From the NCBI GenBank assembly GCA_035048815.1, contig JAUCBN010000042.1, forward strand, positions 2,294,001 to 2,358,000: DNA of 64,000 nt, written 5' to 3'. Under the pieces are notes generated by a model, which saw nothing but the letters and a program-made list of their open reading frames with translations, was not told the origin of the DNA and did not search any database. Of the stretch, positions 24,354-37,205 are shown piece after piece. The first letter of the stretch is position 1; every line of letters starts with the position of its first letter. This DNA is from Abelmoschus esculentus. Taxonomy: Eukaryota; Streptophyta; Magnoliopsida; Malvales; Malvaceae. A program made the translations under genes and the position numbers.

Positions 24354-25288
24354 ATGGACGGTTCTGTCTCTCCAAAAGTGGCTTCAGATGAATCAGAAGT
24401 TAAACCAACTGAAACTCAGACATCCAAAAGAAGGTTCGTTGCTTATTTATTGCTAATTTGGTAGACTATAGGAAGTTTTTTTCACCTTCTTTTTGTTACA
24501 GTTTTGGAATGACATTTCCAAGTTTTTGTCACCAGGAAGGTGGTGGAAAGGGTTGTGGTTACAGTGAAGGTCGAGGGAAATGGTGGGAAGCTGAAGAACG
24601 ATGGTCCTCCGTCGGATTTATGGTCGTGGAGGAAATATGGGCAAAAGCCCATCAAAGGATCTCCTTATCCCAGGTCTGTTATCTTGTTCTTCGTTTTTCT
24701 GCAACCCTTGTTTGGTTTTGATGATTTTCATGGCTTTTTTAAGCTTTGTTGTTTCGTATATGCAGAGGGTATTACAGATGTAGCACATCAAAAGGTTGTT
24801 CAGCCAAAAAGCAAGTAGAAAGATGCAAAACAGATGCTTCCATGCTTATCATCACTTACACTTCTAGTCATAACCATCCAGGCCCTGATCTCGACTCCAC
24901 CGACACAAAACAGCCTGCAAAAGAACCCCGGAGCAACCTCAGCCATGATGATAAGCCTCCAACTCCTAAGCAAGAACAGGTTCCGGAAGTTGCAGAACAA
25001 GAGCCGGAAGAAGTACAAAACGAGGCCAGCAAAACCAGTAGCGATGAGGAGGTGAATGAAGATCATTTCCACTATTTACAATCCCCGTTAAATGTCATCA
25101 TTAGCCAAGAAGATTGTTTCATAGGGACTCTAGAGAAAACCCATGACTCGTTGGGGTTTCTGTTGGATGAGGAGCCACTGTGTTGCCCTCATCTAACCAC
25201 CTCCTCGACGGAGAAATCAGATGAGAATGATTTCTTCGACGAGCTTGAAGAGCTGTACCCGTATCTTCAGCTTTCACAAGTTTCATGA
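24354..25288 (+). CDS. WRKY transcription factor, group IIe
   Basis: Nuclear DNA-binding regulator of W-box genes. Coding exons are 24354-24433, 24536-24673 and 24766-25288 (741 nt, 246 aa). The WRKYGQK-class heptad appears as WRKYGQKPIKGSPYPR and is followed by GYYRCS. The zinc finger is C-x5-C-x23-H-x-H, as expected for group II. The second intron interrupts the codon for the Arg of PYPR, the R-type position typical of groups I, IIc, IId, IIe and III. The KVVERVVVTVKVE stretch just before the domain and the acidic C-terminus with FFDELEELYP fit group IIe (WRKY65/69-like). Exact orthology cannot be settled here. Confidence 0.93.
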
Positions 25289-25419
25289 GAAGCAAGTTTT
25301 TTGGATGAATGAATCTCTGTTGTCCCTTCTTGATCCATATGTTGTTTCTCAGTCTTAGAAGAATGTAATTGAAATGTTGATATTGAAAGTGATTATGCTT
25401 CCACTGCTAGTGATTCTAG

Positions 25420-26400
25420 TTATCTTCATCTTTGCCTCCCTCTTTTTGTTGTTTGAGGGATCAGAAACTGGGAAAGATGGATTACTTTGACACCAACAAT
25501 CTGTGCCTGCTAACAAAACAAAACAAAACGCAACAAAGAATCATCTTTTCGACAAACAGGAAAACTATCAAAACCAATGGATAGAGACAACAACCACATA
25601 CACGCGCCCAGAGAGAGAGAGAGGCTCGTTGATTGGGGGTGGTAGGTATGAATTAATGAAGGCACGATGTACACGCCAGAGTGCTTTACTTTAGATTTTT
25701 TAAAAATCTTTGTTTCCATTGGTATCTGCTAACTTTCTTCTGTAGGAGGTTGGATTCCATTTCCCATTAGGGGAGAGAGTAAGCAACCAGACAGGAAATT
25801 GGTGTCCAAAATACAATTCCATGTGTCGATATTTTTACTAAAAATGAGTAGCTCGGGGGGTGAGAGATTCGGATAAGGTTTCGGAATCTGTTTCCCGAAA
25901 AGCGCTGTCTTTGGGATAATTTGGTGGTTTTTTGAGTCAGTCATCAGTAGCTAACAGATTCCTTGTACAAATAACAAAATGACCAGCCTTGCTAGTTTTG
26001 GCCTTACTAACACACCCGGTCATGTGGTATTGGTGGATGGAGTCAAGTTCAGACTGCAAAAGGGAAGAACAATCTAATTCCTTGGTTCATCACTGTCCGT
26101 ATGGCAACCTGTTTCAAGTCATATTTTTCTTCTATTTATTGCCTTGTGTCAGCACTCAGCAGCAGTGTTTTCAATGCATGAGCTTTTAGCTCTACATTTT
26201 ATTTTGGGATATAATAGCACACAGAGAGTGTTCATCTCCATGAAGGAGCTTTAATTGCCAGAAATAAACTTTTCATCACGTTATTGCCGCAAAAAGGCAG
26301 AATTCAAATTCACCGTTTAAAATTGTTGAAAATTTAGCATCAGAATCCAGATTTTTTAACCAGAATGTCATCAGTATCCAATACTCAATGAGACACTTAA
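25420..26400. other. Intergenic region
   Basis: No gene supported; only short chance frames. A small GA microsatellite sits at about 25609-25623. The right end probably includes the 3' untranslated region of the minus-strand CLPP5 gene. Confidence 0.5.
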
Positions 26401-26465
26401 ATGGACAATCATTTCATTTCTAAAGTATAGCCATGCCATTGAGACCAAAAATACCTAAAAACACA

Positions 26466-29385
26466 TTACAAGCCATGGCTATTACCATCAGCTGTAGAAG
26501 GTAGTGGCTGAAGTGCTTTCAAAGGATTCATTATAACACCATCAATAAGTCCATATTCCTTTGCTTCTTTTGCGCTCATGAAGAAATCACGGTCCGTATC
26601 CTGGTTGATCTTCTCCAAACTTTGACCAGTGTGATAAGCTAGATACCCGTTTAAATTTGCCTTATGATGCAGCATTTCATTTGCCTGAGAAATCATGCCT
26701 ACCACTCAGGGTACCGTACAACAACCATACAAAATTGAAACGAATACTAAACCGTTCTCTTAAAAATAAGTCAAAACTGCTGATATTTGGCCATAAAGGC
26801 ATGCCATGCTGCACTATTTAAACTTTTCTGTTCTTTCTATCCAAAAAACAGGCTCATCTTTAGTAAAAAAGGTTAAACAACACGAGGTTTGCCAAAAAAA
26901 AAAACATACCTGGATGTCGATATCAGTTTGACCTCCTTGAGCTCCACCAAGAGGCTGATGTATCATTATCCTCGAATTAGGTAAACTGTATCGTTTTCCT
27001 GAAGGTGTTAAGAAAACAAAGGGTTTAGTACACATTGTAGAACGGGGGAACTGTTCTGAACAACAGAGCTATGAATGTACAAACCACAAGCATTATATAC
27101 CTTTGGTTCCAGCACTCAACAGAAAAGCTCCCATACTGTTCATTTAAGAACAAAATATATCCCGTTAGTAATAGCAAAAAATTGCATCTACATGCAAATA
27201 TAAAATCTTACTCGCAGTTACATCAAAAGATTTATAGTTTCTAAAAATCAACGTTTGGGATCTTCCAATACACCATTAAACACATTATTTTGTGATATAA
27301 CTAACAACAGTCGGCCAGTACTTCCAAGCATTTAGGAAGTGTCACATAAAGCACAGATATATTATTAATTCGCCAGAGAAAACAAGAATTAAGAACTTAA
27401 TTTGCCAGAGGTACAAATCACTAGAAGTTGCAATCCTTTTGAGTTTTTCTAACAAGGGTAGGGGTTTTCTGCAAAAACGGCACTCGGTTCAAAACCACCC
27501 CACCCTCCAATTCCTTCACTCATTATTACCACCCTCACACTGATGGCTATTGCTTTTCATTTCACCCATCTTGTGCCAAAGAACCAGTTTCTGCCTCACT
27601 CCCCACTGCCCATAAAATCTGTTATCATGCATTGTGAAGTATAACCGAAACCAAGAGTGAATCATATAGCAAAATGCAGCCATACAAGCTTCAATGAACA
27701 GACATACATGCCAGAATAAGGCCTTAACTTACAACATTCTAGCAACTGGGACACCAGACAAGCACACATAGCCTTTATCACAAAAGTGGGGAGCAAACTA
27801 AATTTGGCTTTGAAATACAAAACTTAGGCATCAAGTAGGGGAGATGTGAAAATAAACCCATATCTATCACACAATGCCCCTTGTATCTCAAACAAATCGG
27901 ACAATTACATATATATATATATATATATATTAAGAAATATTCTGAGCAAGATTAAACATCTGGTAGAATGAACTAGACAACGTGATTTAAGTTACAAAGT
28001 TAAGATGAATAATCCTTAATTAATAGACAAAGGAGCTGTAGTTGCAGAATATCATTCCCTATGTTCCGACTGAGGTGAAAATAATTGTATAATAAACGGA
28101 AACAGTTGCTTCAATAAATTTATACCTGGCAGCAAGTCCAACACACACAGTTGAGACATCGGGTCGGATATGCCTCATAGTGTCAAATATAGCCATCCCT
28201 AATAGAACCCAAATCAAGTAAAAAAAAATGTCATTACTTGCTATTTGAAACACACCAGTGAGATCACAAATACATTATTCTCATATGATAGGTGCATTAC
28301 CGGCCGTAACTGACCCTCCAGGGGAATTGACATACATGACAATGTCCTGTTGACAAGATAAAAAAATGCACAAGTATTAAGTGTCATTCATAACTGGAAT
28401 TCAAGCCTCCTTATTTCATTAATGAAAACCAATCTAACTTATCTAAGTGTGAGTAAATAAGAGAGAAAAAACATGGAACCAACCGGACCTTCTCAGGATC
28501 AACAGCATCAAGATAGAGAAGCTGAGCTACAATAATGTTTGCCATGTCATCATCAACAGCTCCACCACAGCGAATTATTCTCTTAACAATCAAACAAACA
28601 ATCAATCGATATAAGAAACTGAAAGAGAGAAAAGAAACTCTCGTGAAGCCGAAAAAGACCAAACCAAATCCATACATATTGAAAAAGCTGGGTAATAACA
28701 CTCTGAAATCGCTCTTGCACCATTGGAGGGGGCCCCTGCCCTTGTGCATATGCAGGCAAGTAAGGTGACGATGGGACTTGTAAATCATCCCTACAATACA
28801 TCTCAATATAACAACTCAAATCTGTTATCAACAATTATTATTACAAGAGAAGAAAAAAAGTTAGCATAGGCCATAGGGTCATATTTTCATACAAGTTTGT
28901 TCTACCTTATCGACCAAATTCCCTGTCGCGAGCTTGACTCTGGGGCCCAAAACTCTCCTGTGTAAACAGCCTTCGGCTGAAAACTCCTCACCTTCTTTTG
29001 ATTACCAATTAGTCTGAAATTTTACTTCCCAAACTTTAGGCAATTAGGTGAAAGTAAAAAAAAAAAGAAAACACCAAAGATCAAAATCCATCTTGCACCC
29101 CTCCTAAAGAAACAAACATGGTTTTTAATTACGGTTGAAAGAACAGCAAATCCACCTCCAAGATTCAAGAACGTCGAATTAGACGTTTGATTAAAAAAAA
29201 AGACTCGAACTTCAACATTTTCCTAGTTTGGATAAGAGAAATAAGACAAGAAAATACCTGGGACGAAGGGGATGGAAAGGAAGAGATGACTTAAGAGAAT
29301 CAAGACTGGTGCTGGGGTTTGAAGAGAAGGCCGTGGAAATCAACCGAAGAGACGGTGTCGATGTCGAAATGCACGCGTGTGCCAT
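26466..29385 (-). CDS. CLPP5: Plastid Clp protease proteolytic subunit CLPP5
   Basis: Catalytic subunit of the stromal ATP-dependent Clp protease. Nine coding exons in transcription order: 29258-29385, 28906-29013, 28676-28790, 28489-28581, 28301-28346, 28126-28198, 27101-27135, 26910-26998, 26466-26684. They total 906 nt, 301 aa. The N-terminus (MAHACISTSTPS, rich in Ser and poor in acids) is a plastid transit peptide. The catalytic triad is S188 in AASMGAF, H213 in MIHQPLGG and D262 in DTDRDFF; their spacings of 25 and 49 residues equal those of E. coli ClpP. Near-identity to Arabidopsis CLPP5 in the core makes the paralogue call firm. Intron 6 splits the catalytic serine codon. Confidence 0.96.
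27909..27930. repeat. (AT)11 microsatellite in a CLPP5 intron
   Basis: Eleven uninterrupted AT units inside the long sixth intron (27136-28125); likely length-variable between individuals. Confidence 0.9.
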
Positions 29386-29429
29386 TCTGGGTTTTATTGA
29401 ATGTCAGGGGACCTTGGAAATGGCGAGGT

Positions 29430-30240
29430 GAGACTCAGGAACGATAAGGGAAACGTGTAGCTCTGTGTAGAAGTGTCGTGGAACAAGAAACTAGTTTTTA
29501 GTTACAGCGACTTCTTGAATATCTTTTCCCCATAAACAACAGATCCTCTTGTTTGACCCGAATTTATATTGCGGACGGGTTACGACCCTGAAGCCGATGG
29601 TAGATCGTTTCTCTGTTATTTATCAGGAGATAAAACCCGGCCCGTTAACTTGAGTGTTTGGATAGTTAAACGTAGGGTAAAATACATTGGAGGGACAAAT
29701 AAATCAGTGTTCTTCTAAAGTAGATAATTTTTTTTAAAAAGTAACAATTCAGCCACTTAATTATAGGTTTAAGAATAAACATATCACTCAATTTAAATTT
29801 TGTGACCAGACCAACATGGTATAATAACAATTTAGTCTCCAAAACTTGTATGTTCTATTAATTTGGTCACATAGAATTTACTGCCTCTGCATTATTAGTT
29901 GTTCACCATCTTTTCATCTTCACGTGTTCTTATTTGAGGAGAATCTCTATTCTCTATTCTGCAGATAGGTCCAATAGGTGTCCTTCACTGCAGTAAACAA
30001 CCAGAACCATTCCATGACACTATGTACATAGCAAACAAGAAGCATTGGGATCAATAAGAAAGGGAAGAATCAGAAGTGTTGCTGTTTCGTGTATATTGTT
30101 TATCTGAAATGCATGGTTAACAAGCTCAATGGATTGTAGGAAACAGAAGAAATGGAATGATGGTAACCTTTTTAGTTTTTACATACATCAACAATTCGTA
30201 TATTGTGAGCTTGACGGCATCAAGAAGTTGGTTGGAAACC
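29430..30240. other. Spacer between CLPP5 and the D27-like gene
   Basis: Contains the CLPP5 promoter and the 3' flank of the D27-like gene. Sequence at 29670-29890 (GGGTAAAATACATTGGAGG onwards) looks like a common non-coding plant repeat. No coding region supported. Confidence 0.5.
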
Positions 30241-30252
30241 TGAATCAAGATG

Positions 30253-31858
30253 CTATGCCTTTGGACATTTCATCACATCAACATTCTTTTGAACATCTCT
30301 TCGTTTATTAGCAATCGGGCATATATCCAGGCAGGGTTGCTTTAAGGCGTCATCATTCTCCGGCAACGGTGGGGTGACCCCAAATTTGAACTGTCATAAC
30401 AAACTCCATACAACTTAGCATGTTGAATTGGTGATTGGTAAGACAACAAACAGGCTTGCTATACCGCTGGCAACCAGAAATTGCAGTGATAACAAGGATA
30501 TAACAGTGCATCATTATATGTCCTTTTGCTAGTTAGCTAGTTCTGCTTCCAGTTCTTCAGCAGAAAGGATACATGGTAATGGTAAACTAATGAAACTGAA
30601 TTATTCAAATTACATGTTGGTTGGCTCGATTTGTTTTCACCGACAAATCTTACCTGGCAACTATAATCACTGAAGTTGGGCTCCATCACCAAAGGAACCC
30701 CCATGTAATCCTCAAAGAAATTCTGCAAACAAAAAGTACAGAATGCAAGAACTCTCAAATTAAAGCCTACTTAAATTGCAGGTAAGCTAAACAACTTCCT
30801 GCATAAAAATACGAACCTGTGTCGGAAGCTTACAAGTATTGATACAAACCCCTACACACTTACTTTCCTCTAAGTATTTGCATCTTTCTACAAAAACCTG
30901 CAAGAAATTGAAGCAGTCCATTCATGAAAAGATGAAGCTCGTTTTTGCTGATAATTTCCATCTTCATCTTGAACCAAAATTTACCCCGCTATTGCAAGAG
31001 GTCCCATCAGGAAGCTCCACAGAATTAACCTTGCATACGCCCATAAGCCATTGACAAGTAAACACAGTCACCCTTGCTTAACATAAAATAGAATGAAAAA
31101 AGGTTCGATTAAGTTAACCACAAATCTAATATACCAAGTATCATTTAAAACCATGTTATGAAGATTCAACTCACCAACCATCATTGCAGCGACCTTCCCT
31201 CCATCTATGGGAGCTATAAGGATTTTGTAAAGCTCTAACAAAAAGGGTGGAAACAGTGACTTCAATATTCGAACCTGTCATGTCCAAGACAACAACAGCA
31301 ACCACTCACTAATACAAAAGAAAACATTATGAGGAAACAGAGAGATGAAAGGGTTTATATAGGAACACCGCAGCATCTTTGGTGTGAGAATTGCTTCTGC
31401 TGTTCATCATAAGGGCTTTGGCCAATTCAATGAGTCCATCATATCCAGGCTTCTCCGAATCCCATCCAACTTCCTGTAACAGCCCTTGAAACAAAATCCC
31501 ATCAAGGGTTTCCTAAAAAAATTGAGTGTCTGTAATAATTTCTGCAAATATTTATCCCCCGAACTTACCTTTACCAATTTGTTACGAAAGGAATTGAGGA
31601 AAAAATCGTCCAGGATTCCTGTCTTATACTCGAGCTTTGATCCTTTAATTTCTGTCTGAAGAAACAAATACTACTGGTACTGAATCAAAGGTTTCAATTT
31701 TCAGAATAGGGCAATATTACTACTAAACGCACCGTTTCGGATGACACTGAGGAGCAGAAGGCAGGGGAAAATCTTCGGTGTTGCAGTAAAGTTTTAGAGT
31801 GAGGAGCTGGAGTGACCATTGGAGCAGGAAAACCCAGAACCAGAGGCTTCATTTTCAT
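30253..31858 (-). CDS. D27-like beta-carotene isomerase family protein, plastid-targeted
   Basis: Member of the DWARF27 family (DUF4033). The founder is an iron-containing plastid enzyme converting all-trans to 9-cis beta-carotene at the start of strigolactone synthesis. Exons in transcription order: 31733-31858, 31569-31655, 31369-31473, 31175-31274, 30985-31076, 30817-30897, 30654-30722, 30253-30390. They total 798 nt, 265 aa. The first 42 residues are a Ser/Pro/Arg-rich transit peptide. Family hallmarks are the cysteine-rich block CKYLEESKCVGVCINTCKLP, the GVPLVMEPNF motif, and PCLDICP near the end. These words are closer to the D27-LIKE paralogues than to the canonical strigolactone D27, so the exact product is uncertain. 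The alternative start at 31852 differs by two codons. Confidence 0.88.
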
Positions 31859-31869
31859 CTAACTTCCCA

Positions 31870-32600
31870 ACCCACTTGTTATTTTGTGTTCCCATTTATT
31901 ATCTTGCGTTTTAAATTGTGATTTTCTTCGCTAAAATTTTATTTTACGTTAATTTATAAAAAAATAATAATAATTTTATAATATATTAAAAAATTTAATA
32001 ATTATCTTATAATTTTTAAAAATTTAATGATAAAATAAATACAATAATATTTAATATATAATAATTTATTAATTTAATTAATTTATTTATTTTAAAAATA
32101 ATCGTTAATCAGACTTCCATAAAATTAAATAACCAAATTAATAAAAAAATTTAATTTAATTAATTCAGTTAAAACCGAAACCTCTCCCAAGATGGCAAAA
32201 ATCTTGCATGTGAAAATTGCATCATTCCCAGAAATTACAATCGCATGTAAATTACATCTCATCCAATTTTATTATACTTAAATTACAAAATACAGTGCCC
32301 ACTTACCACATCAAAATAGACTCGGAAACAGATGTCCTCCAAACCCAAAAAAAAAGGGAAAAATGCTAGAAGGTTAGTTATGGCAAAAAAAAAAAAAAAC
32401 CCAAAAGTCGAACCAGACGAATAACAATGAGCTTCACCCAAAGACCTTGACTTCCGGTGAATACCGCTCCCGGACCGATGACATGTGAAGCTCAAAAAAG
32501 GAATGCACCATATATTCTTCTGAACCATAAACCATATTAATGCTGCTGCTGAAACTTTGTTTGGATAACAGAACATACAGTGTGGAATATTTATTTCCTG
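31870..32600. other. Spacer between D27-like and cyclophilin genes
   Basis: AT-rich promoter DNA of the D27-like gene on the left (31900-32180) and the probable 3' untranslated region of the cyclophilin gene on the right. No gene recognised. Confidence 0.5.
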
Positions 32601-32610
32601 GTCTTTGATT

Positions 32611-35600
32611 TTAGATGTTTTGTTTCAGAGTCACATTTCGGATCTCTATAGAAGATTTAGGTCGATAATGCTCATCTGTGTCAACCTCTTCAATTTCCTG
32701 GGAAAAATAAAAAAACACATTCAGTATAACTTTTAACAAATAACCATGTGGAACATTTTAAATGTCCAACCATGAGTAATGCTAACCAACTCCAGAAGAA
32801 AGGAAACAATGTTGTCAAGGGCACAACGCACACTCTAGGTGCTTACCATTGCCTCAGGCGCTAGGCGCAAAAAAGCACTAAGCGCAATATGTGTATGTGT
32901 GAGTTTTTGTAATAAATAGAGAGATATAAAGCCTAAGGCATACAATAAACTCTAAAGTGGAGTCAAGTCTATCTACAAAACATGCAAGTTTTTATTGGTC
33001 AACTAGCATGATTTGTTTATGGTCAATGTTTGTTGTTGAATGCTCAAATATTACAAGGTATTGAGTTTGGTATTATCCTTTTCTCACTAGTAGAGATATA
33101 TCAAATGAAATAAAGAAAAGGTGAAAATGAAAGATAATAAGGACAAATTCAATCAGGCGGGCTTTTTTTTATGCCCAGGAAGACGCCTTGACAACACTGA
33201 AAAAAATGGTATGCTTTAAGGGAAACAGAAAAGTTTGCTTGTTACCTGAACAATGTCTTCTCCCTTAGTGACCTTCCCGAAGACAATAAGCTTTTCATTT
33301 AGATCTGGGATTGGTGCAGTTGTAATGAAAAGCTCAAATCCTTTATCATCATGTTTTGCCTTCGAAGTTCCAAGCATGAATGCTTCATGCTTCAAACTGG
33401 TTGAGCATCAGATAATGTGAGTTACAACAAAAAGCATGTACTGTCTAGACTTCGCCAGGATGGTAAATCAGTGAAGTAAAAAGGAGAGGATAATAAGAGT
33501 GATTGAATTTAATCAATGTACACTAACCTTGTGTCGAGTTGGTTGTACTGCTTTCCTTTCAAAGTCCAGTCCTCTGCAGCTCCTAACTTATCACTATCAC
33601 CAGCCTGAATCACATAGTGCTTTATCACATGGCGAAAAAGCATTCCATTGAAGTGTGCTCTCTGACTGCATATCAATCGAATTCGCGATAAGTGAGGATG
33701 ACCGGACACATGTTTTCCTTTACACCAGTTAATGAAATTCAGTTGTGCACCATATTCAGCAGAAGGCAAGGGAAAATATTTTAAAAAAGAAAAAGAAAAG
33801 ACATTTGGACACTGCACTTCCTAGAGGTGTTAGCCAGCCTGCCTATTCCATGGTTAAGTAAACCATGCACTTTGCACATCCACTAACATCAACTACTTGA
33901 AAGCACAAAAGAAATTGATCTATTTTGTTACCAATATATGCCCGATAAGACGATAAAATGCAGCTAAACATGATTTACCACTGAATCTAAACTAGATGGA
34001 GCCACATCAATTCCATTAAACGAATTTGCCAATTTAAACCGAACTCTAAGCACGACTCTTTAAGAAATAAAACTATAGTGATAAATTCCATGCCTTCTTG
34101 ATAGGTAGATAGAAATGATGCAGAATGCTCAACCAACAAAATCAACACCACAGATGGAAATTCTGCAAGATTACAGCCTATAATTCAGCAATGAAACTGA
34201 AGTGAAAATTGATTTAGAAAAATAACTTGAAACCCTTCCTGATTCTTTCAAAGCACAAATTGTTCAGCTCTAACAACAACATTTTTTTTCCAGTACAAAT
34301 ATCAACCACATGGAATTTTTATGATAATTCTAGATAAAGAAAATCCATTATTGTAAGTAAAAATAACATGACTCCAGTGCTTACCATAAATCAAGGAATT
34401 GATCAACAACTTCAGGGGAACTGTCCTTGAAGAGCTCCACTGTTATAAAGCCTTTAGTGGTATCTAAAATCTAATAAATCATAAGGAGGGAGAAAACAGA
34501 GTTAAGTCAATGGATAAAACTCATTTTAAATATGTATTCAATGTAAAAGCATAGAAGTAAGATGAAGTAATAAATGAACATATCAGCTAAATTTCATTCA
34601 TGAACAGAAGTATCTGTCAAGATGGTAAGATACAATTCAAAAAAATCAAAGGAATACCGTATCAAGATGCCCTATTGAGAGATATGCTAATGAAATATGT
34701 TTTCTTAATAGGTGATGAAACCAAGACCCTGATAAAAGAATTTCTTTTGTAATGTCTTTTAATGAAGTCATGTTCGTAATAGACAAGTGTCTGCAAGGTT
34801 AAGAAAAACTTACTCCCGGAAAGCTGGTTAAATAGACGAAGGATATTTGCATTGGATATAAAACCACATTATAAGTTAATCATCTAGGGTCGAATTTGTT
34901 TCCCGGAATCAGGCACAGCACATTCCAGGCCAGTATTACAAAAAGTAGACATTCACAGTTCACACAGACATAGTATACTAATTAGGGAAAGCTTAGCAAG
35001 TAAAGGAACTTACAGCATATCCTGGGAGATCAGATTTCTTGGAATCCATGAAAGAGTTGTCCACCTACCAAATAAAGTGGTCACAGTCATTAGGGAGGAT
35101 ATAAAGTTAGAAACAATTATAACAAACAGCCAAACAGGTAAAATGTCTTATTATGGAATGCTTCATAAGTCATAACTAAGGATGTATGCGCATACAAGAA
35201 CAGAGAAAAGCTGCCTTCAAATGTCCTGAGAGGATGATACATTGATACTGGGGACTTGAAAGTTCTATTGTTTATAGACAAAACAAAGACTAAGAAAAAA
35301 TATGAGCCCATGAGGATCATGAAAGCAATTTTAGAATGAATAGGTAAGATTCTCGAATAGAGTACCTCGATAACTGATTGCTTGTTCTCTATATGAATTA
35401 TTGACCTAAAGAAAAGAAAAATGGATCAAATTCGGATGAGCAATACTGATCTCGTATCAAATACTTAAAAAAAACAGACTAATAAATATTAGCCATATTT
35501 TATTTTCTACAAGCAGTTTCACTTCTAAATGTACAGCTCTACAATTAGCAAGTCATGCAGTAAATTACATGAATCAACAAAGAGTGTACATAATTGAACG

Positions 35601-35755
35601 AACCTTTGAGTCCAATGTTTGTAGGAGGCATATACAAAAAACACAATCAAAACAACAATCAAAGTCGACATTATAATAGTTGTAAGACTTATTCGAGATG
35701 GCCCTTTCTTCCTTTTGCTTTGTTGTAGCAGAGCTTGTGGTTTGATCCTCGCCAT
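32611..35755 (-). CDS. CYP21-4-like: Membrane-anchored cyclophilin-type PPIase, CYP21-3/CYP21-4-like
   Basis: Coding exons in transcription order: 35604-35755, 35366-35405, 35014-35064, 34385-34470, 33528-33665, 33246-33396, 32611-32697 (705 nt, 234 aa). After MARIKPQALLQQSK and a basic patch, one transmembrane segment (residues about 23-44) acts as a type II signal anchor. The cyclophilin fold spans about 80-230. The N-terminus and the VDTDEHYRPKS tail match the plant CYP21-3/CYP21-4 pair, reported in the Golgi/secretory pathway. Catalytic positions have changed: human CypA Arg55 aligns with H122 (FRHVIKHYVIQAGD) and Trp121 with Asp, so isomerase activity may be weak. The ATG at 35753-35755 is the first; a 5' untranslated exon is likely at about 36358-36480 with acceptor at 35788. 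Confidence 0.92.
32811..33195. mobile_element. MITE in the last intron of the cyclophilin gene
   Basis: Perfect 10-bp terminal inverted repeats GTTGTCAAGG (32811-32820) and CCTTGACAAC (33186-33195) bound a 385-bp segment rich in AGGCGC-type words near its ends (GGCGCTAGGCGC, GAAGACGCC). The design is that of a widespread non-autonomous plant element. No clear target duplication is visible. Confidence 0.65.
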
Positions 35756-35787
35756 CACCTTAAGACTTCAGTTCCAACAATAAAGCC

Positions 35788-36357
35788 CTGAATTTAGACA
35801 CAAAAACTCATGTAAAATCCTAGAACCAATAAACTCATCACTAGCTATGAAGCAGCAAATAAACCATATTTTTTCTTCTTAAAGATATGTATAGAAAAAA
35901 AATATAATTGAGTGCAAAAAATGAACATATTACGGATATAAGTGAAAGACATGATCTCCCAGATAAAAATGCTTAGAACAAAATGAGTATACCCGTGACA
36001 CTCATCCCGGAGTCCGCGTAACATAGATTAATAACTTTTATTGCTCTAGTTGGCAGATTTAGAACAACGGATCTAAGAGATACCCAATTGTTAAGCTTAA
36101 ATTCCAGACCAGTAAAAACAGACCAACGCTAGAAGAATTTTCCAAAGTTTGAAGTATCAAGGATCACGGCTGAAGTTGAACATCATAAGATCCAAGAGAA
36201 AATAGAAAGGATGACTCCTAACTTGAAATTTTCATCCAGATGGCAATAAAAACCCTAGAAAAGAGAATTCTCTATGAAAGAAAGCAGAAATTGGAGGAAA
36301 ACAGTTATGAAACCATCAAAGTTCAAATCGATCGATCGAGAGGGAGAGGAAATACCT
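35788..36357 (-). other. Probable 5'-leader intron of the cyclophilin gene
   Basis: On the minus strand a donor CACAG|GTATTTCC at 36357 is followed by an acceptor CAG|GGCTTT at 35788. It leaves a 32-nt untranslated piece before the ATG. No coding frame lies inside. Confidence 0.6.
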
Positions 36358-36539
36358 GTGATTTCGCGTTACTCTCGTCGCCAGAGAGCGAGAAATGAGA
36401 AAAGAAACTGGGAGTTTTTTTCTTCTGGTCTTTGGAGTTGATCTCCTTCGTGTAAGCACATGGGAAGATCCAGGTAAAAGCGCTTTACGAATCTTCCAGT
36501 ACTCTAATTTCAATTTAGAAACTTTCTGGTTGTAGACTG

Positions 36540-37170
36540 TACAAAATTATAGCACTTGGGTCAAGATATTTGGAGTTCTTAGTCTTGGGCCGTTCCTACT
36601 TTCTATTAAAGAACTTGTTATCCACAATTGTTCAGATATTTGGATTTTTTTTAAAAGTTGACATAAGATTATGTAATTTTGAGTTGAGTTATAACGATTT
36701 AAGTTAAAATTTTTATTTTTTTAATTGATTCAAATTTTGTTTATCCGGGTCTTAAACGATATATCTTAAAAATTATACCATACCTATAATTTTCTATTCT
36801 CTAACTATTAACTCTAACCCTAAACTCTAAATATAAATTTTTATGTAAAATATAAAAAATAATATAATTACAAGATATACGACTTTCATCTAAAAATTCT
36901 TAAACCCTAAATCCTAATCTTAATTTAAATTTTACATTGCATGGGATATCAGTTACTTGGGAATTCTAAAGGACCCAATTTTATTATCACCTGTCCGATT
37001 CAAAGTCCGGGCTGTTCGGCTTTCCAGACCATAAAAACGTCCTGAATAGAATTTATGTCCATTCATGCATTGGAGAGCAACTTCACATGAGTCTCTTGAG
37101 AATCCATTGATGCCTATAAATCCATACATATATGTATGATTTACCTGTAAGAATTCCAACCTATTTCACT
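36540..37170. other. Divergent promoter region
   Basis: Separates the minus-strand cyclophilin gene from the plus-strand exonuclease-like gene. It contains short AACCCTAAA words at 36805-36920. A minus-strand frame at 36953-37159 is not convincing. Confidence 0.45.
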
Positions 37171-37205
37171 CTTATTTGTTAATTCCTTGTTCCTTCTTCC
37201 TTAAG

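Noticed and set aside
36953..37159. 68-codon minus-strand frame in the divergent promoter
   Set aside because: No similarity to known proteins and it overlaps the leader of the exonuclease-like gene.
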